In this document: positions 39,101 through 48,144 of the stretch, in pieces
How the letters are laid out: every line of letters begins with the position of its first letter
How positions within the stretch are numbered: position 1 is the first letter of the stretch
Assembly (NCBI GenBank): GCA_015059965.1
Contig: SUZM01000006.1
Coordinates: forward strand, 1 to 64,000
Origin: Rikenellaceae bacterium
GTDB lineage: Bacteria > Bacteroidota > Bacteroidia > Bacteroidales > Rikenellaceae
Direction: 5' to 3'
Length of the DNA stretch: 64,000 nt
The notes under the pieces: model-generated
What the model was told of the DNA's origin: nothing
What the model saw: only the letters and a program-made list of their open reading frames with translations
Databases searched by the model: none
Made by a program: the position numbers and the translations under genes

Positions 39101-39335
39101 CATTGACCATGTGGGGCACATAGTGGGTCGAGGGGGCCAGCAGGGTAGCCAGGCGTGCCAGGAGCATGAACAAGGGGGCCCCGGGAGGGTGTCCCACCTC
39201 CAACTTGTAGGAGGTGGCGATAAATTCGGAGCAGTCCCAAAGGCTGGTCGAGGGCTCCATGGTCATCAGGTAAACCGCTGCAGCGATGGCGAAGACCAGC
39301 CAGCCGATTCGGTTGTTCCAGGTTTTGAAATTCAT
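36108..39335 (-). CDS. DUF2723 multi-TM protein
   Basis: 1075 aa; YLMTMEPSTSLWDCSEFIATSYKLEVGHPPGAPLFMLLARL. Confidence 0.88.
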   Translation of the reverse strand: MNFKTWNNRIGWLVFAIAAAVYLMTMEPSTSLWDCSEFIATSYKLEVGHPPGAPLFMLLARLATLLAPSTHYVPHMVNALNSIASAFTILFLFWTITHLGRRLYARGRELTDPEKWAVLGAGTIGALAYTFTDTFWFSAVEGEVYALSSMFTALVVWLMLKWEEQADEPHANRWIILIAYLMGLSIGIHLLNLLTIPALVFIYYFRKTPEPTWRGLFYATLTAGAILIFLNNLIIPYTVYIGAMVDLFCVNTLGMPINSGMVLFAAGLFALLGWSVWYTHRRGKVLANTLLLALTLVLIGFSSYATVTIRAVANPPMNSNNPNNPHALLSLLNRDQYGQKPLLYGAYYSAPAVDYNTKTTYYVGDDGRYHSAEVLTSTVHDPQFMHLFPRMWDSRYTDRDYKPWAAHRTKEELVRDEQGNVMRDEQGRPIYETVLEYGRQVRYNDGERIRMVVEPTFRENLNFFFSYQLNYMYWRYFLWNFVGRQSDTQALHETILDGNWRSGIDFIDELYIGPQDEEFLPREVRENRGRNAYYFLPFLLGLIGLIYQLNRDQRNFTVVMWLFLMMGIVLVLYFNTSPNEPRERDYIYAGSFYAFSIWIGLGVMALRDGLRWLTRRDTTALAGAATLLALAVPGILCAENWDDHDRSGRTFARDLGWNYLQSTLPNSIILNYGDNDTFPLWFNQEVDGVRPDVRIMNTSYLGGEWYIDEMKTRANEAAGVPFSLPRHKYTHCNEQVFVDPVVDRPVELKEAIAFVANDDPRTQVPLIDGTMADYLPANLFALPVNKENALRSGIVKEEDAHLMVDTIYFQINKGVIYKSELMLLDLLANFNWERPLYFTQPYILQGLSSKRYNEDGTSNPSLMDYLQYDGYAYRFVPILTPYEAAWDIGRIDPDYAYPLLMETFRYGNLEDEEVYADSFIQYNLSASKAREGFARVAKELIRRGEDEKALALLEEGLRRLPTKQVRFSESNTLPFIEAYYALGENERGDALLREYAQCVMEYIDYYLGFEGAQGILVENALIEKLEQLEVIYQLAVMADRREVGRDLNDYYRSLGYLEEELYNFGTDYSLLDSQE

Positions 39336-39534
39336 ATTTCTGTTTTTTTAGTGCATAATCAAAGCAACAAAGGTAACGATTAAACGAGAAAATACCGCCA
39401 TTATTTTCGGATTTTTGCCTCAAAAACCAAAAATCGGCGGAAATGGAGGATAAAAATGAGTGAAGAGTGATTTTTCTTTTGGGTAAAGGGGGGATATTTA
39501 GATGGAATTGCTTACTTTTGCAAAAAATTTTTAA

Positions 39535-41019
39535 TTGATGAGCATGAAACAAAAAATAATGTTGTACAATACTCTCTCCCGTCGCAAGGAGGAGTTTTCG
39601 ACCATTCATGAGGGGCGTGTGGGTATGTATGTCTGCGGCCCCACGGTCTATGGCGATCCCCACCTCGGACACGCCCGCCCGGCCGTTACTTTCGACCTGC
39701 TGTTCCGCTACCTGCAGAGCGAGGGCTATAAGGTGCGCTATGTGCGCAATATTACGGATGTGGGCCACCTGGAGCACGATGCCGACGAGGGCGAGGATAA
39801 GATTGCCAAGAAGGCCCGACTCGAGCAGCTCGAGCCCATGGAGGTCGCCCACTACTATACGGAGCGTTATCACCGTGCCATGGACGAGCTGAATGTGCTG
39901 ACCCCCTCGATCGAGCCCCACGCCTCGGGCCACATCATCGAGCAGATCGACTTCGTGAAGCGCATCCTCGAGGCCGGCTATGCCTACGAGTCGAACGGCT
40001 CGATCTACTTCGACGTGGAGGCCTACAACCGCAAATTCAACTACGGCCGCCTCTCGGGTCGCAACCTGGACGATATTCTGACCAACACGCGCGAGTTGGA
40101 CGGCCAGAGCGATAAGCGCCACTCCTTCGACTTTGCCCTTTGGAAGAAGGCCTCGCCCGAACACATCATGCGTTGGCCCTCGCCCTGGAGTGACGGATTC
40201 CCCGGCTGGCACATGGAGTGCTCGGCCATGAGCACCAAATACTTAGGTGAGCAGTTCGATATCCACGGTGGCGGCATGGACCTCATGTTCCCCCACCATG
40301 AGTGCGAGATCGCCCAGGCCACAGCGGGCCTCGGCCACGACTCGGCCCGCTATTGGGTGCACAACAATATGATCACCATCAACGGTCAGAAGATGGGCAA
40401 GTCGCTCGGTAACTTCATCACCCTCGAGGAGCTCTTCAACGGTACGCACAAGATGCTTCAGCAGGCCTACTCGCCGATGACGATCCGTTTCTTTGTCCTC
40501 CAGGCTCACTACCGTTCGACCCTTGACTTCTCGAACGAGGCCCTGCAGGCGGCCGAGAAGGGTCTTGATCGCCTGATGAAGGGGGTGGAGACCCTCTCCA
40601 AGATCAAGCCCGCAGCCGTTTCGACGGTTAATCCTGCGGAGCTCGAGGCGCGCTGTGCCGCTGCCATGGCCGACGACCTGAACTCGCCCATGGTCATCTC
40701 GGCTCTCTTCGACTGGGTGCGCATCATCAACCAGCTCTCGGACGGTCAGCAGACCCTTACGGCCGAGGATCTGGAGACGCTGAAGGCTGTGGTAAAGCGC
40801 TACGTCTTCGATATCCTGGGCCTGCGCGACGAGAAGTCTGCCGCCTCGCAGGGGGGTAAGGATTTGGTAAGCCCTCTGGTTACGATGCTTCTGGATATGC
40901 GCATGGAGGCCAAGGCCAATAAGGATTGGGCCACCTCGGACAAGATTCGCAATTCGCTCACCGAGATTGGTATTCGGGTGAAAGACCGTAAGGACGGTTA
41001 CGACTGGGAGATAGAATAA
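39535..41019 (+). CDS. cysS: Cysteinyl-tRNA synthetase
   Basis: [35 protein letters not shown]; start may be 39541. Confidence 0.96.
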   Translation: MMSMKQKIMLYNTLSRRKEEFSTIHEGRVGMYVCGPTVYGDPHLGHARPAVTFDLLFRYLQSEGYKVRYVRNITDVGHLEHDADEGEDKIAKKARLEQLEPMEVAHYYTERYHRAMDELNVLTPSIEPHASGHIIEQIDFVKRILEAGYAYESNGSIYFDVEAYNRKFNYGRLSGRNLDDILTNTRELDGQSDKRHSFDFALWKKASPEHIMRWPSPWSDGFPGWHMECSAMSTKYLGEQFDIHGGGMDLMFPHHECEIAQATAGLGHDSARYWVHNNMITINGQKMGKSLGNFITLEELFNGTHKMLQQAYSPMTIRFFVLQAHYRSTLDFSNEALQAAEKGLDRLMKGVETLSKIKPAAVSTVNPAELEARCAAAMADDLNSPMVISALFDWVRIINQLSDGQQTLTAEDLETLKAVVKRYVFDILGLRDEKSAASQGGKDLVSPLVTMLLDMRMEAKANKDWATSDKIRNSLTEIGIRVKDRKDGYDWEIE

Positions 41020-41136
41020 AAAGCATCTACCGAGGTGTTTTCTGCGTTGCAAAAGGATTTTGGTTGCTCACATACGCCCAAGTATGCTCCGCCCCAAAAT
41101 CCTTTTGCGCCTTGAAAATCCACTCACTATGCTTTT
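41018..41136. repeat. Palindrome family member P6
   Basis: aaaagcatct...gcaaaaggattttggttgctcacatac-gccca-agtatgctccgccccaaaatccttttgc...atgctttt. Confidence 0.85.
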
Positions 41137-41270
41137 TAGGCGCCCCCACCGCTTAAAAATAGCTCGCAATATCCTCTTTTTGAGGCTCAGGGGGCATCTT
41201 GCGAGGAGCGAAAGGATGCAAATGAAGTGGCAGGCTCCTCGAATTTTATAGGTTAGGTAAATTAGGTATT

Positions 41271-42695
41271 ATGACAAAGTTCTTTACAAAACGGTGGGGG
41301 CAGACCCCCTCCGTGGCAGTATCGTTGATTCCGCTCGGGGTATTGGCCCTCTTGTTGTTTTTGGTGATTCGCGCCTTTGGCAGCGATTCGATTATGGGTG
41401 GCAGCCAGATTGCGCTGCTCTCGGCCGCCTCGATCTGTGTGATGCTCTCGGTGGGTATCTATGGGGTTTCGTGGGCCCGGCTTGAGGACTCGATTGTGGA
41501 GCATATTCGCTCCTCGGCCTCGGCCATCATCATTCTGCTTTTGATCGGTTCGATTGCCGGAACCTGGATGGTCAGTGGCGTTGTGCCCACGCTGATTTGC
41601 TATGGACTGGAGGTGCTGCACCCCTCGTGGTTCCTGGCCGCCTCGTGTCTGATTTGTGCCTTTGTCTCGCTGATGACGGGTAGTTCGTGGACCACGATTG
41701 CCACGATCGGCGTTGCGCTGATGGGTATCGGCCGGGCGATGGAGTTCTCGGAAGGGTGGGTTGCCGGAGCCATTATCTCGGGGGCCTACTTCGGCGATAA
41801 ACTCTCGCTGTTGTCGGACACCACGGTCTTGGCCTCCTCGACCTGCGAGGTGCCCCTCTTCAGCCATGTCCGCTATATGCTCTATACGACCATCCCCTCG
41901 ATGGTGATCGCGCTCTTGGTCTTCCTGGGGGTGAGCCTGACGCATGCTTCGTCGGGGGCGGGCGATGTGGCTCTCTATGCCGAAGCGCTCCATCGGACGT
42001 TTCGGATTACCCCCTGGCTGTTGGTGGTACCGGTTGCAACGGGCCTTTTGATTTGGCGCAAACTGCCGGCCATTGTTACCCTTTTTGTCGCCACGCTGCT
42101 GGCGGCTGTGGCGCTGGTGATCTTTCAGCCTGAGCTCATTCCGAGCCTGGCCGGAGCCGGCGAGGGTGGCCCGATGACGGGCTTTCGCGGGGTGATGACT
42201 GCCTGTTTCGGCTCCACGTCGCTCGAAACCGGCGTGGAGGCGGTGGATGAATTGGTCGCCACACGCGGCATGAGCGGGATGATGAATACCGTGTGGTTGA
42301 TTCTCTGCGCCATGTGTTTTGGCGGAGTGATGACCGGCAGCGGGATGTTGCAGGCCCTTACGGGGCTCTTCCTGCGCTTTGTGCGTCGGGCTGCGGGCTC
42401 GGTGGCGGCAACCGTCTTTGCGGGGGTGAGTTTCAACCTCATTACGGCCGACCAGTATATCTCGATCATCCTGACGGGCCGCCTCTTCAAGGGGCTCTAT
42501 CGGGAGCGAGGCCTGGAGGCTCGTCTGTTGAGCCGTGCGGTCGAGGACTCGGCCACCGTAACCTCGGTCTTGGTCCCCTGGAACTCCTGCGGTATGACCC
42601 AGGCGACGGTTCTGGGGGTAGCGACCTTTACCTATCTGCCCTACTGTATCTTCAACTACCTGAGCCCCCTGATGTCGATTTTGTGGCAACAATAG
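41271..42695 (+). CDS. nhaC: Na+/H+ antiporter NhaC family
   Basis: 474 aa multi-TM; SGAYFGDKLSLLSDTTVLASS. Confidence 0.88.
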   Translation: MTKFFTKRWGQTPSVAVSLIPLGVLALLLFLVIRAFGSDSIMGGSQIALLSAASICVMLSVGIYGVSWARLEDSIVEHIRSSASAIIILLLIGSIAGTWMVSGVVPTLICYGLEVLHPSWFLAASCLICAFVSLMTGSSWTTIATIGVALMGIGRAMEFSEGWVAGAIISGAYFGDKLSLLSDTTVLASSTCEVPLFSHVRYMLYTTIPSMVIALLVFLGVSLTHASSGAGDVALYAEALHRTFRITPWLLVVPVATGLLIWRKLPAIVTLFVATLLAAVALVIFQPELIPSLAGAGEGGPMTGFRGVMTACFGSTSLETGVEAVDELVATRGMSGMMNTVWLILCAMCFGGVMTGSGMLQALTGLFLRFVRRAAGSVAATVFAGVSFNLITADQYISIILTGRLFKGLYRERGLEARLLSRAVEDSATVTSVLVPWNSCGMTQATVLGVATFTYLPYCIFNYLSPLMSILWQQ

Positions 42696-42720
42696 GCTAT
42701 AAGATAGCAAAAAAATAGCG

Positions 42721-43368
42721 ATGATAAAGTTAGTAATCTTTGACCTGGATGGAACCCTGCTCGAGACGGTGGGCGATCTGGCCGCTTCGTGCAATGCGGT
42801 GCTGCGCCGTTATGGGCTTCCGGAGCACGACTATACGGCTTATCGCCGTTTCGTAGGTAACGGCGTGCGCAAACTTTGTGAGCGAGCCCTGCCCGAGCAG
42901 TGGCGCACCGAGGCGCAGATTGATCGCATACGCGATGAGTTTGTGGCCTACTACACGGCACACATCGACTGCCACTCCTACGCCTATGAGGGGATATCCA
43001 ATCTTCTGGAGGAGTTGGTCGCCCGAGGGATTAAGGTGGCCGTGGTCTCCAATAAGTTTCAGCAGGGGACCGATCTGTTGATCCGGAAGTTTTTCCCGGA
43101 GATTCCCTTTGTGGCGGTCTTCGGAAATCGTCCCGAGGTGCCTCTCAAACCCAATCCGGCAGCTGATCTGGAGGTGCTGCGCCTGGCGGGCGTGGCCCCC
43201 GAGGAGGCCCTGCACCTGGGTGACACGGCTTCGGATATTCGCGCGGCCAAGGCTGCCGGTATTGGTGCCGTGGGCGTTTCGTGGGGCTTTCGTTCGCGCG
43301 AGGAGCTCCTAGAGGCGGGGGCCGATCGGGTGATCGACCGTGCCGAGGAGTTGCTCGCCATGGTGTGA
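42721..43368 (+). CDS. HAD hydrolase, phosphoglycolate phosphatase-like
   Basis: FDLDGTLLETVGDLAASCNAVL; HLGDTASDIRAAKAAG. Confidence 0.9.
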   Translation: MIKLVIFDLDGTLLETVGDLAASCNAVLRRYGLPEHDYTAYRRFVGNGVRKLCERALPEQWRTEAQIDRIRDEFVAYYTAHIDCHSYAYEGISNLLEELVARGIKVAVVSNKFQQGTDLLIRKFFPEIPFVAVFGNRPEVPLKPNPAADLEVLRLAGVAPEEALHLGDTASDIRAAKAAGIGAVGVSWGFRSREELLEAGADRVIDRAEELLAMV

Positions 43369-43412
43369 AGATCGTAAGCGGAGGTCTATCTGCCTCATGA
43401 CAGGAAGCTCTC

Positions 43413-43514
43413 TAACAAGGTGATTTCTGCGTTACGCTTGCCCTCAAAATGCTCATTTACGCCCGGTAAACTCCGCTTTTTCGGGCTTCGCAAGCCTTGA
43501 AATCCCTCTTGTTA
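43413..43514. repeat. Palindrome family member P7
   Basis: taacaaggtgatttctgcgttacgcttgccctcaaaatgctcatttac-gcccg-gtaaactccgctttttcgggcttcgcaagccttgaaatccctcttgtta. Confidence 0.85.
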
Positions 43515-43532
43515 AACAACTTCAAACAATCA

Positions 43533-43636
43533 GGGGCTGTCTAACAAGTCCAAATTTCACGATTTCACCCCTGTCAGAAGTGCATCTGGCAGGGGTGATG
43601 TGCATTTTTAAGACTCCTTAGACAGCCTCTTTTGGG
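43533..43636. terminator. Branched terminator-like structure between convergent genes
   Basis: Outer stem ggctgtctaa/ttagacagcc enclosing cacccctgtcagaag...ctggcaggggtg. Confidence 0.65.
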
Positions 43637-43651
43637 ATGCACGGCTCGGCC

Positions 43652-43906
43652 TTACGACTTTGCGGAGCGCCGTGTGAAGAGTGAGAGGATCAGCAACAGC
43701 ACAACAGCCCCGATGACCGAGGAGATGAAGGTGCCGACCGTACCCACCGGGAACCAGCCGAAGAACGAGACGAGCCAGCCGCCCAGAAAACCGCCGATCA
43801 GACCTATGATCAGGTTGATGATCAGCCCCGAGCTGTCGCCCTTGACGATGAGGTTGGCGATCCATCCGGCCGCCAAACCGATCAACAGATACCAAATAAA
43901 AGACAT
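43652..43906 (-). CDS. GlsB/YeaQ/YmgE-type stress response membrane protein
   Basis: 84 aa; LIGLAAGWIANLIVKGDSSGLIINLIIGLIGGFLGGWL. Confidence 0.88.
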   Translation of the reverse strand: MSFIWYLLIGLAAGWIANLIVKGDSSGLIINLIIGLIGGFLGGWLVSFFGWFPVGTVGTFISSVIGAVVLLLILSLFTRRSAKS

Positions 43907-43935
43907 AGCCCTTCTTTTTTAGGTGAAACGAACCG

Positions 43936-44370
43936 TTATTTGCTTCCCTTGATGAAATCACCCTCCTTGTCGAAGTCGATCCATACCCCATTCGAGAGGC
44001 CTGTGCGGAAGCCCTCCTTGGTCTGCTTCATCGCCAGAATCTCCTGATCGGGGTAGTGCTTTTTCAGATAGGCAGCGGCCGTTGCGGGGAGTACGCCGGT
44101 GGGGATCGATCCCTGCTTCATGATGATCTCGGTGCAGTTGCCCGTGCCCCCTTCGAAGCAGATGTGGTTGCCGTTGTCGAACCAGACTGTGTACTTGTCC
44201 CAGGAGTTCTCGCGGTTGAGCTCCACCTCGCGAATGGTCTCGCCGGTGAAGAAGCGTTGGACAAACTCCTGCGCGTTTTGCGGAAGTTTGTCGAAGGTGG
44301 TCTTCTCGGGGGCTGCCAGCGCGGTCAGCGAGAGGGCGGCTCCCATCAGGCAAAGGAATAATTTTTTCAT
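43936..44370 (-). CDS. PepSY-like (DUF2874-type) secreted protein
   Basis: Signal peptide MKKLFLCLMGAALSLTALAA; KLPQNAQEFVQRFF; internal start chosen. Confidence 0.7.
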   Translation of the reverse strand: MKKLFLCLMGAALSLTALAAPEKTTFDKLPQNAQEFVQRFFTGETIREVELNRENSWDKYTVWFDNGNHICFEGGTGNCTEIIMKQGSIPTGVLPATAAAYLKKHYPDQEILAMKQTKEGFRTGLSNGVWIDFDKEGDFIKGSK

Positions 44371-44433
44371 CAGCATAAATTTTAATTGGTTAAACACCCT
44401 GCGCTGCTGCAAAGAGCGTTCCAAGTCGAGGGG

Positions 44434-44958
44434 TCAGGAGAACTCTTTTAAGATGCAACCGATCAGAAAACTCGACAGAGCCACCCCGAAACTCACGGCA
44501 ACCATCTCGCCGAAATGGCGGCGAAAGCTCGTGCCGCATACCTTGGTATAGAGATAGCTGTAGAGGGCGATGACTCCTAATGCCACGGCGAGCATTACCC
44601 CCAGGGCGATGCCTGCGCGGCGAAAGAGCAGGTAGGGGAGTATGAGCAGTGAGACGGTTATCAGGTAGCTGACTCCCGTGCAGAGGGCTGCCCGGCGGGG
44701 ACACTTGCGCGGGGCCGGATCGCAGCGCGTGGAGAGGTACTCCGAGGCGGCCATCGAGAGTGCGGCGGCTATCCCCGTGATGGCTCCTGTGAGGGCCACC
44801 AGGCGCGTGCTCTCGAGGGCAAAGCTGAAGCCGGCCAGTGCCCCCGTGAACTCCACCAGAGCATCGTTCAGCCCCAGGACGATGGAGCTGCAGTAGATGA
44901 GCGGAAAATTCCCGGCCGGCTTTTTGTGGGGGCTCTTATCTCTCTTTTCGGACGGCAT
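44434..44958 (-). CDS. VIT1/CCC1-family transporter
   Basis: SIVLGLNDALVEFTGALAGFSFAL; TGAITGIAAALSMAASEYLS; start at MPSEKRD assumed. Confidence 0.85.
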   Translation of the reverse strand: MPSEKRDKSPHKKPAGNFPLIYCSSIVLGLNDALVEFTGALAGFSFALESTRLVALTGAITGIAAALSMAASEYLSTRCDPAPRKCPRRAALCTGVSYLITVSLLILPYLLFRRAGIALGVMLAVALGVIALYSYLYTKVCGTSFRRHFGEMVAVSFGVALSSFLIGCILKEFS

Positions 44959-45121
44959 TTTGGCGGGTGTAATGAGGACTCGCGCAACGGGGCAAGAATT
45001 TTGCCAAACCGTCCCTCTTTTCGCTGCGTTGAAATTTATCTTTCCCAAGGCCCTCTCTGGTATGGATCGTGCAGGGGCGGTGAGCAGAACAACACTGTTT
45101 TACAACCATAATTTTAGACTT

Positions 45122-46369
45122 ATGAAAAAAAGATTGTTTACCCTCGCCCTTCTGCCTCTGCTCTTTGCGGGCGGGGTGCTCTTTACCTCGTGCGATGACG
45201 ACGACAACGACGGCTGGATGATCTACTCGCCGTGCATCACCTTTAAGAACGTCTCGGAAGTCGAGCCCTTCATCCAGAGCGGGATCTTCGGTTCGGTGGC
45301 CCCCGGGGCCTCGACCTCCTTTACGTTCCATGCCGCCAAGGGGCAGCGCCTGATGTTGGCTGCGATGTACAGCTACTCGAACGACCTCTTCTTTGCCCCC
45401 GAGAATCCCGGAATCGAACTCTTCGACAATGCCGGAGTGCCCCGCACGGGTGTTGTGGCCGATGCCGTGGCCCTGTGGGATAACGGTACGCGCCAAAATG
45501 AGGCTCCCGGGGCTGAAATTCTCCATCCGGGTGCGGCCCAATCGGGTACGGTGAGCCGTATCGAGGGCATCGACGAGCAGGGTAACAGCTACGTTAAGGC
45601 CTCTGAGCTGATGGAGGTGAGCCTGAGCTTCGCCCCCGAGCAGTCGCTCTTCACCTGCACGATCCGCAACCTCTCGGCCGGCACGGCGAACGAAACCCCC
45701 TTCTCGTCGGGTGTCTATGCCATCTCGAATGTGCTGCAGGATAAGCTCGTGGAGGAGACTCCGCTCTTTACACGCGGTGAGGCCTCGTCGGCACCCCTGA
45801 CGGCCCTTGCCGAGTCGGGCAATGTGCTTCCGCTGGCCGAGTGGCTCGAGGAGCAGACGGGGATCTTCACTACCCTGAACGGGGCTTTGGTGGTGATCTA
45901 CGACGGAGATCAAAACCCGATCTATACGCTTGGTTCGATTGATGAGGGCCGGGGGCTTGCTTCGCTGGCCCAGAAGGGCGATCCGAAGGCTCTGGCCGAT
46001 GCCCTGCGCCGGCTCTCCTCTGTGCGCAATGTCTACTATACCTCTGATGTGGTCTTGCCGGGTAAGTCGGTGGAGTGCTACTACTCGGCGGCTCCGGGCG
46101 ATCGCATCACCTATGCTCTCATGTTTGGCTACTCGAACGACTGGTTCTTCACCTCGGGCCCCAAGCTCTGGGCTCTGGAGGGGGGTGATCTTACCGATCA
46201 GACCCTGTTGCTCGATGCCGGCGTGGCGGTCAGCCAATACCCCGGAGCCGGTAATGCCCAGTGGCTCTTCGACGGCACTCCGATCCCCGAAAAGCAGCCC
46301 ATTATGCAGGTAGGGAGCACCTATCCGCTTCCCGATCTTGATGAGTTGATCGAGGTAATCATCCGTTAA
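45122..46369 (+). CDS. Spondin-domain lipoprotein with two related repeats
   Basis: Lipobox FTSC followed by DDDDND; YSNDLFFAPENPGIELFD and YSNDWFFTSGPKLWALE. Confidence 0.75.
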   Translation: MKKRLFTLALLPLLFAGGVLFTSCDDDDNDGWMIYSPCITFKNVSEVEPFIQSGIFGSVAPGASTSFTFHAAKGQRLMLAAMYSYSNDLFFAPENPGIELFDNAGVPRTGVVADAVALWDNGTRQNEAPGAEILHPGAAQSGTVSRIEGIDEQGNSYVKASELMEVSLSFAPEQSLFTCTIRNLSAGTANETPFSSGVYAISNVLQDKLVEETPLFTRGEASSAPLTALAESGNVLPLAEWLEEQTGIFTTLNGALVVIYDGDQNPIYTLGSIDEGRGLASLAQKGDPKALADALRRLSSVRNVYYTSDVVLPGKSVECYYSAAPGDRITYALMFGYSNDWFFTSGPKLWALEGGDLTDQTLLLDAGVAVSQYPGAGNAQWLFDGTPIPEKQPIMQVGSTYPLPDLDELIEVIIR

Positions 46370-46422
46370 TCAAGCAGCTTCGGCTGTCAAATATTCACCT
46401 TTTTAGTTTTAATTTCAACAGT

Positions 46423-46653
46423 ATGGAAAGCAAAAATCAGCACACCCAGGAGAACATGGGTAACCAGAACAAGAGTCAGGATCGCATGCATCCGAATCAG
46501 CCTCGCCACAACGAGACCAACAATGCCTGGAACGAGCACAAGAACGCGCCTTCGGGTCACGCCGCTACGGAGCACAACGATAAGGGCGAGCATTGCGACA
46601 AGCAGACCCCGCATAAGGATAATGGCGGTTGCTGCGGTTCGGAGAAGAGGTAA
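46423..46653 (+). CDS. Small hydrophilic His/Asn-rich protein
   Basis: 76 aa, no hydrophobic segment, C-terminal GGCCGSEKR; own terminator. Confidence 0.65.
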   Translation: MESKNQHTQENMGNQNKSQDRMHPNQPRHNETNNAWNEHKNAPSGHAATEHNDKGEHCDKQTPHKDNGGCCGSEKR

Positions 46654-46675
46654 CCCCTTCTTTGGCGAACAGATG

Positions 46676-46723
46676 AAAGAGGCTGTCGTAACATCTCTGT
46701 TGCGACAGCCTCGCCTTTTTGTT
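46676..46723 (+). terminator. Terminator after the 76 aa ORF
   Basis: gaggctgtcgtaaca-tctc-tgttgcgacagcctcgcctttttg. Confidence 0.8.
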
Positions 46724-46741
46724 CCTCGCCCGGCTTCTCCC

Positions 46742-47032
46742 TTATGGCCGTTTGATGTAGCTCTCCAGGGCGTTTACATACTCTTCAAAGGCTGACGTGC
46801 CCTTTTCGGTGATCCGGCAGCGTGTGCAGGGCCTCTTTCCCTTGAAACTCTTCTCGATGGTGAGATATCCGGCCTTCTCCAGTTTGTCGAGCTGCACGCT
46901 CAGGTTGCCCGCCGTGGCGCCGGTCTCCTGCTTCAGGAAGACAAAGTCGGCCTCTCCGACCCCCACCAGGATCGACATCACGGCCAGCCGCAGCTCCGAG
47001 TGCAGCAGGGGATTGAGCTCCTTGAAAGCCAT
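46742..47032 (-). CDS. Winged-helix transcriptional regulator (ArsR/MarR-like)
   Basis: 96 aa; LRLAVMSILVGVGEADFVFLKQETGATAGNLSVQLDKLEKAGYL. Confidence 0.85.
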   Translation of the reverse strand: MAFKELNPLLHSELRLAVMSILVGVGEADFVFLKQETGATAGNLSVQLDKLEKAGYLTIEKSFKGKRPCTRCRITEKGTSAFEEYVNALESYIKRP

Positions 47033-47033
47033 C

Positions 47034-47630
47034 TTACTCCCCTCTTTGTGCCCCCCTCTTCAGGCGGCAGTTGGCAATGTGTCCCGGAATCACCATCAGC
47101 ACGGCAAAGGCTGCGGCAAAGAGCAGAATGGAGTCAATGCCCTCGACCCATAGGGTGGCGGGGGCCAGCAGCAGCGAGGTCACCAGACCGGCGGTGGTAA
47201 AGGGTCGAAAACCCGTCACCAGACCCGTTATGGCCGTACCCGTGCCCATGAGTACGAGGATGATAAAGAGGATGGCGATCGGTTTTAAAAATGCCACGAT
47301 GCTGAGCATCAGCCCCGCGGCCCCGATCGTCAGCCAGATGTAGCCGGTGATCCGGTCCAGGTGACTCCGGTTGCTCTTCTGTCCGCGAAACCACCCCGAC
47401 CGCCATCCGCAGATCAGGTAGGCTGCCGGAATGATGAACCAGAGGTAGTTCCATGCCGGATTCGATGTTCGGTGCAGGGCGAGCCATACGGCCAGCGCCA
47501 CGGCGATCGTGGTGTAGCCCATCCGCAAAAAGTCGCGCCCGACCTGCTCCTCCAGGCGCGAGCGTGTGCAGTCGATCATGCGGCGGATGAGTGCCAGACT
47601 CTCCTCCGCACTCCAATTTCTCTCTTCCAT
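47034..47630 (-). CDS. Multi-TM membrane protein
   Basis: 198 aa, 5-6 hydrophobic segments, 1 nt from the regulator gene. Confidence 0.75.
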   Translation of the reverse strand: MEERNWSAEESLALIRRMIDCTRSRLEEQVGRDFLRMGYTTIAVALAVWLALHRTSNPAWNYLWFIIPAAYLICGWRSGWFRGQKSNRSHLDRITGYIWLTIGAAGLMLSIVAFLKPIAILFIILVLMGTGTAITGLVTGFRPFTTAGLVTSLLLAPATLWVEGIDSILLFAAAFAVLMVIPGHIANCRLKRGAQRGE

Positions 47631-47654
47631 AACTCTCCGATTTTTCGTTCTGCG

Positions 47655-47843
47655 CTATTTCTCCTCTCGGCCGATCAGCCACTCTCCCAGCTGCAATAGG
47701 AGGATCACTCCCCATCCGCCCAGGACCCAGAGTACCCACCATGTTCCGGGTGAGGTTACCCAATTCACCACGGCCAGAAAGCCGCAAATGACGACGTAGT
47801 AGAGCAGCTCACGCAGAAGCTTTGCTTTTGTTATTTTCTCCAT
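47655..47843 (-). CDS. Small two-TM membrane protein
   Basis: 62 aa, same operon. Confidence 0.6.
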   Translation of the reverse strand: MEKITKAKLLRELLYYVVICGFLAVVNWVTSPGTWWVLWVLGGWGVILLLQLGEWLIGREEK

Positions 47844-47929
47844 AACCGATTTATTATTATTGGTTTATAAACTTCGTTTGCTCGTTTTGGCCCGCCCTCT
47901 GCAAAAGGGTATGACCCTGTTTCCGATTG

Positions 47930-47937
47930 CAAATATA
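47930..47937 (-). promoter_or_regulatory. -7 element for the 47843-46742 operon
   Basis: Minus strand TATATTTG. Confidence 0.5.
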
Positions 47938-48144
47938 AATAAGTTTATAATATAAACCAAATAATTTTTTATCTTTTTTGTTTTTATGGCATTAAGGATA
48001 ACTTCTCATTGCGCATTTCTCATCCCCAAATCTTCATTGTTCACGGCTAAATAATCGTGCATTGCCTGAGCACAGCCCCCCCCGAGTTTAACAAAAACAA
48101 CGGGCCGGACCCCTTGGAGCCCGGCCGGAGCAGTGTATGCTGTG

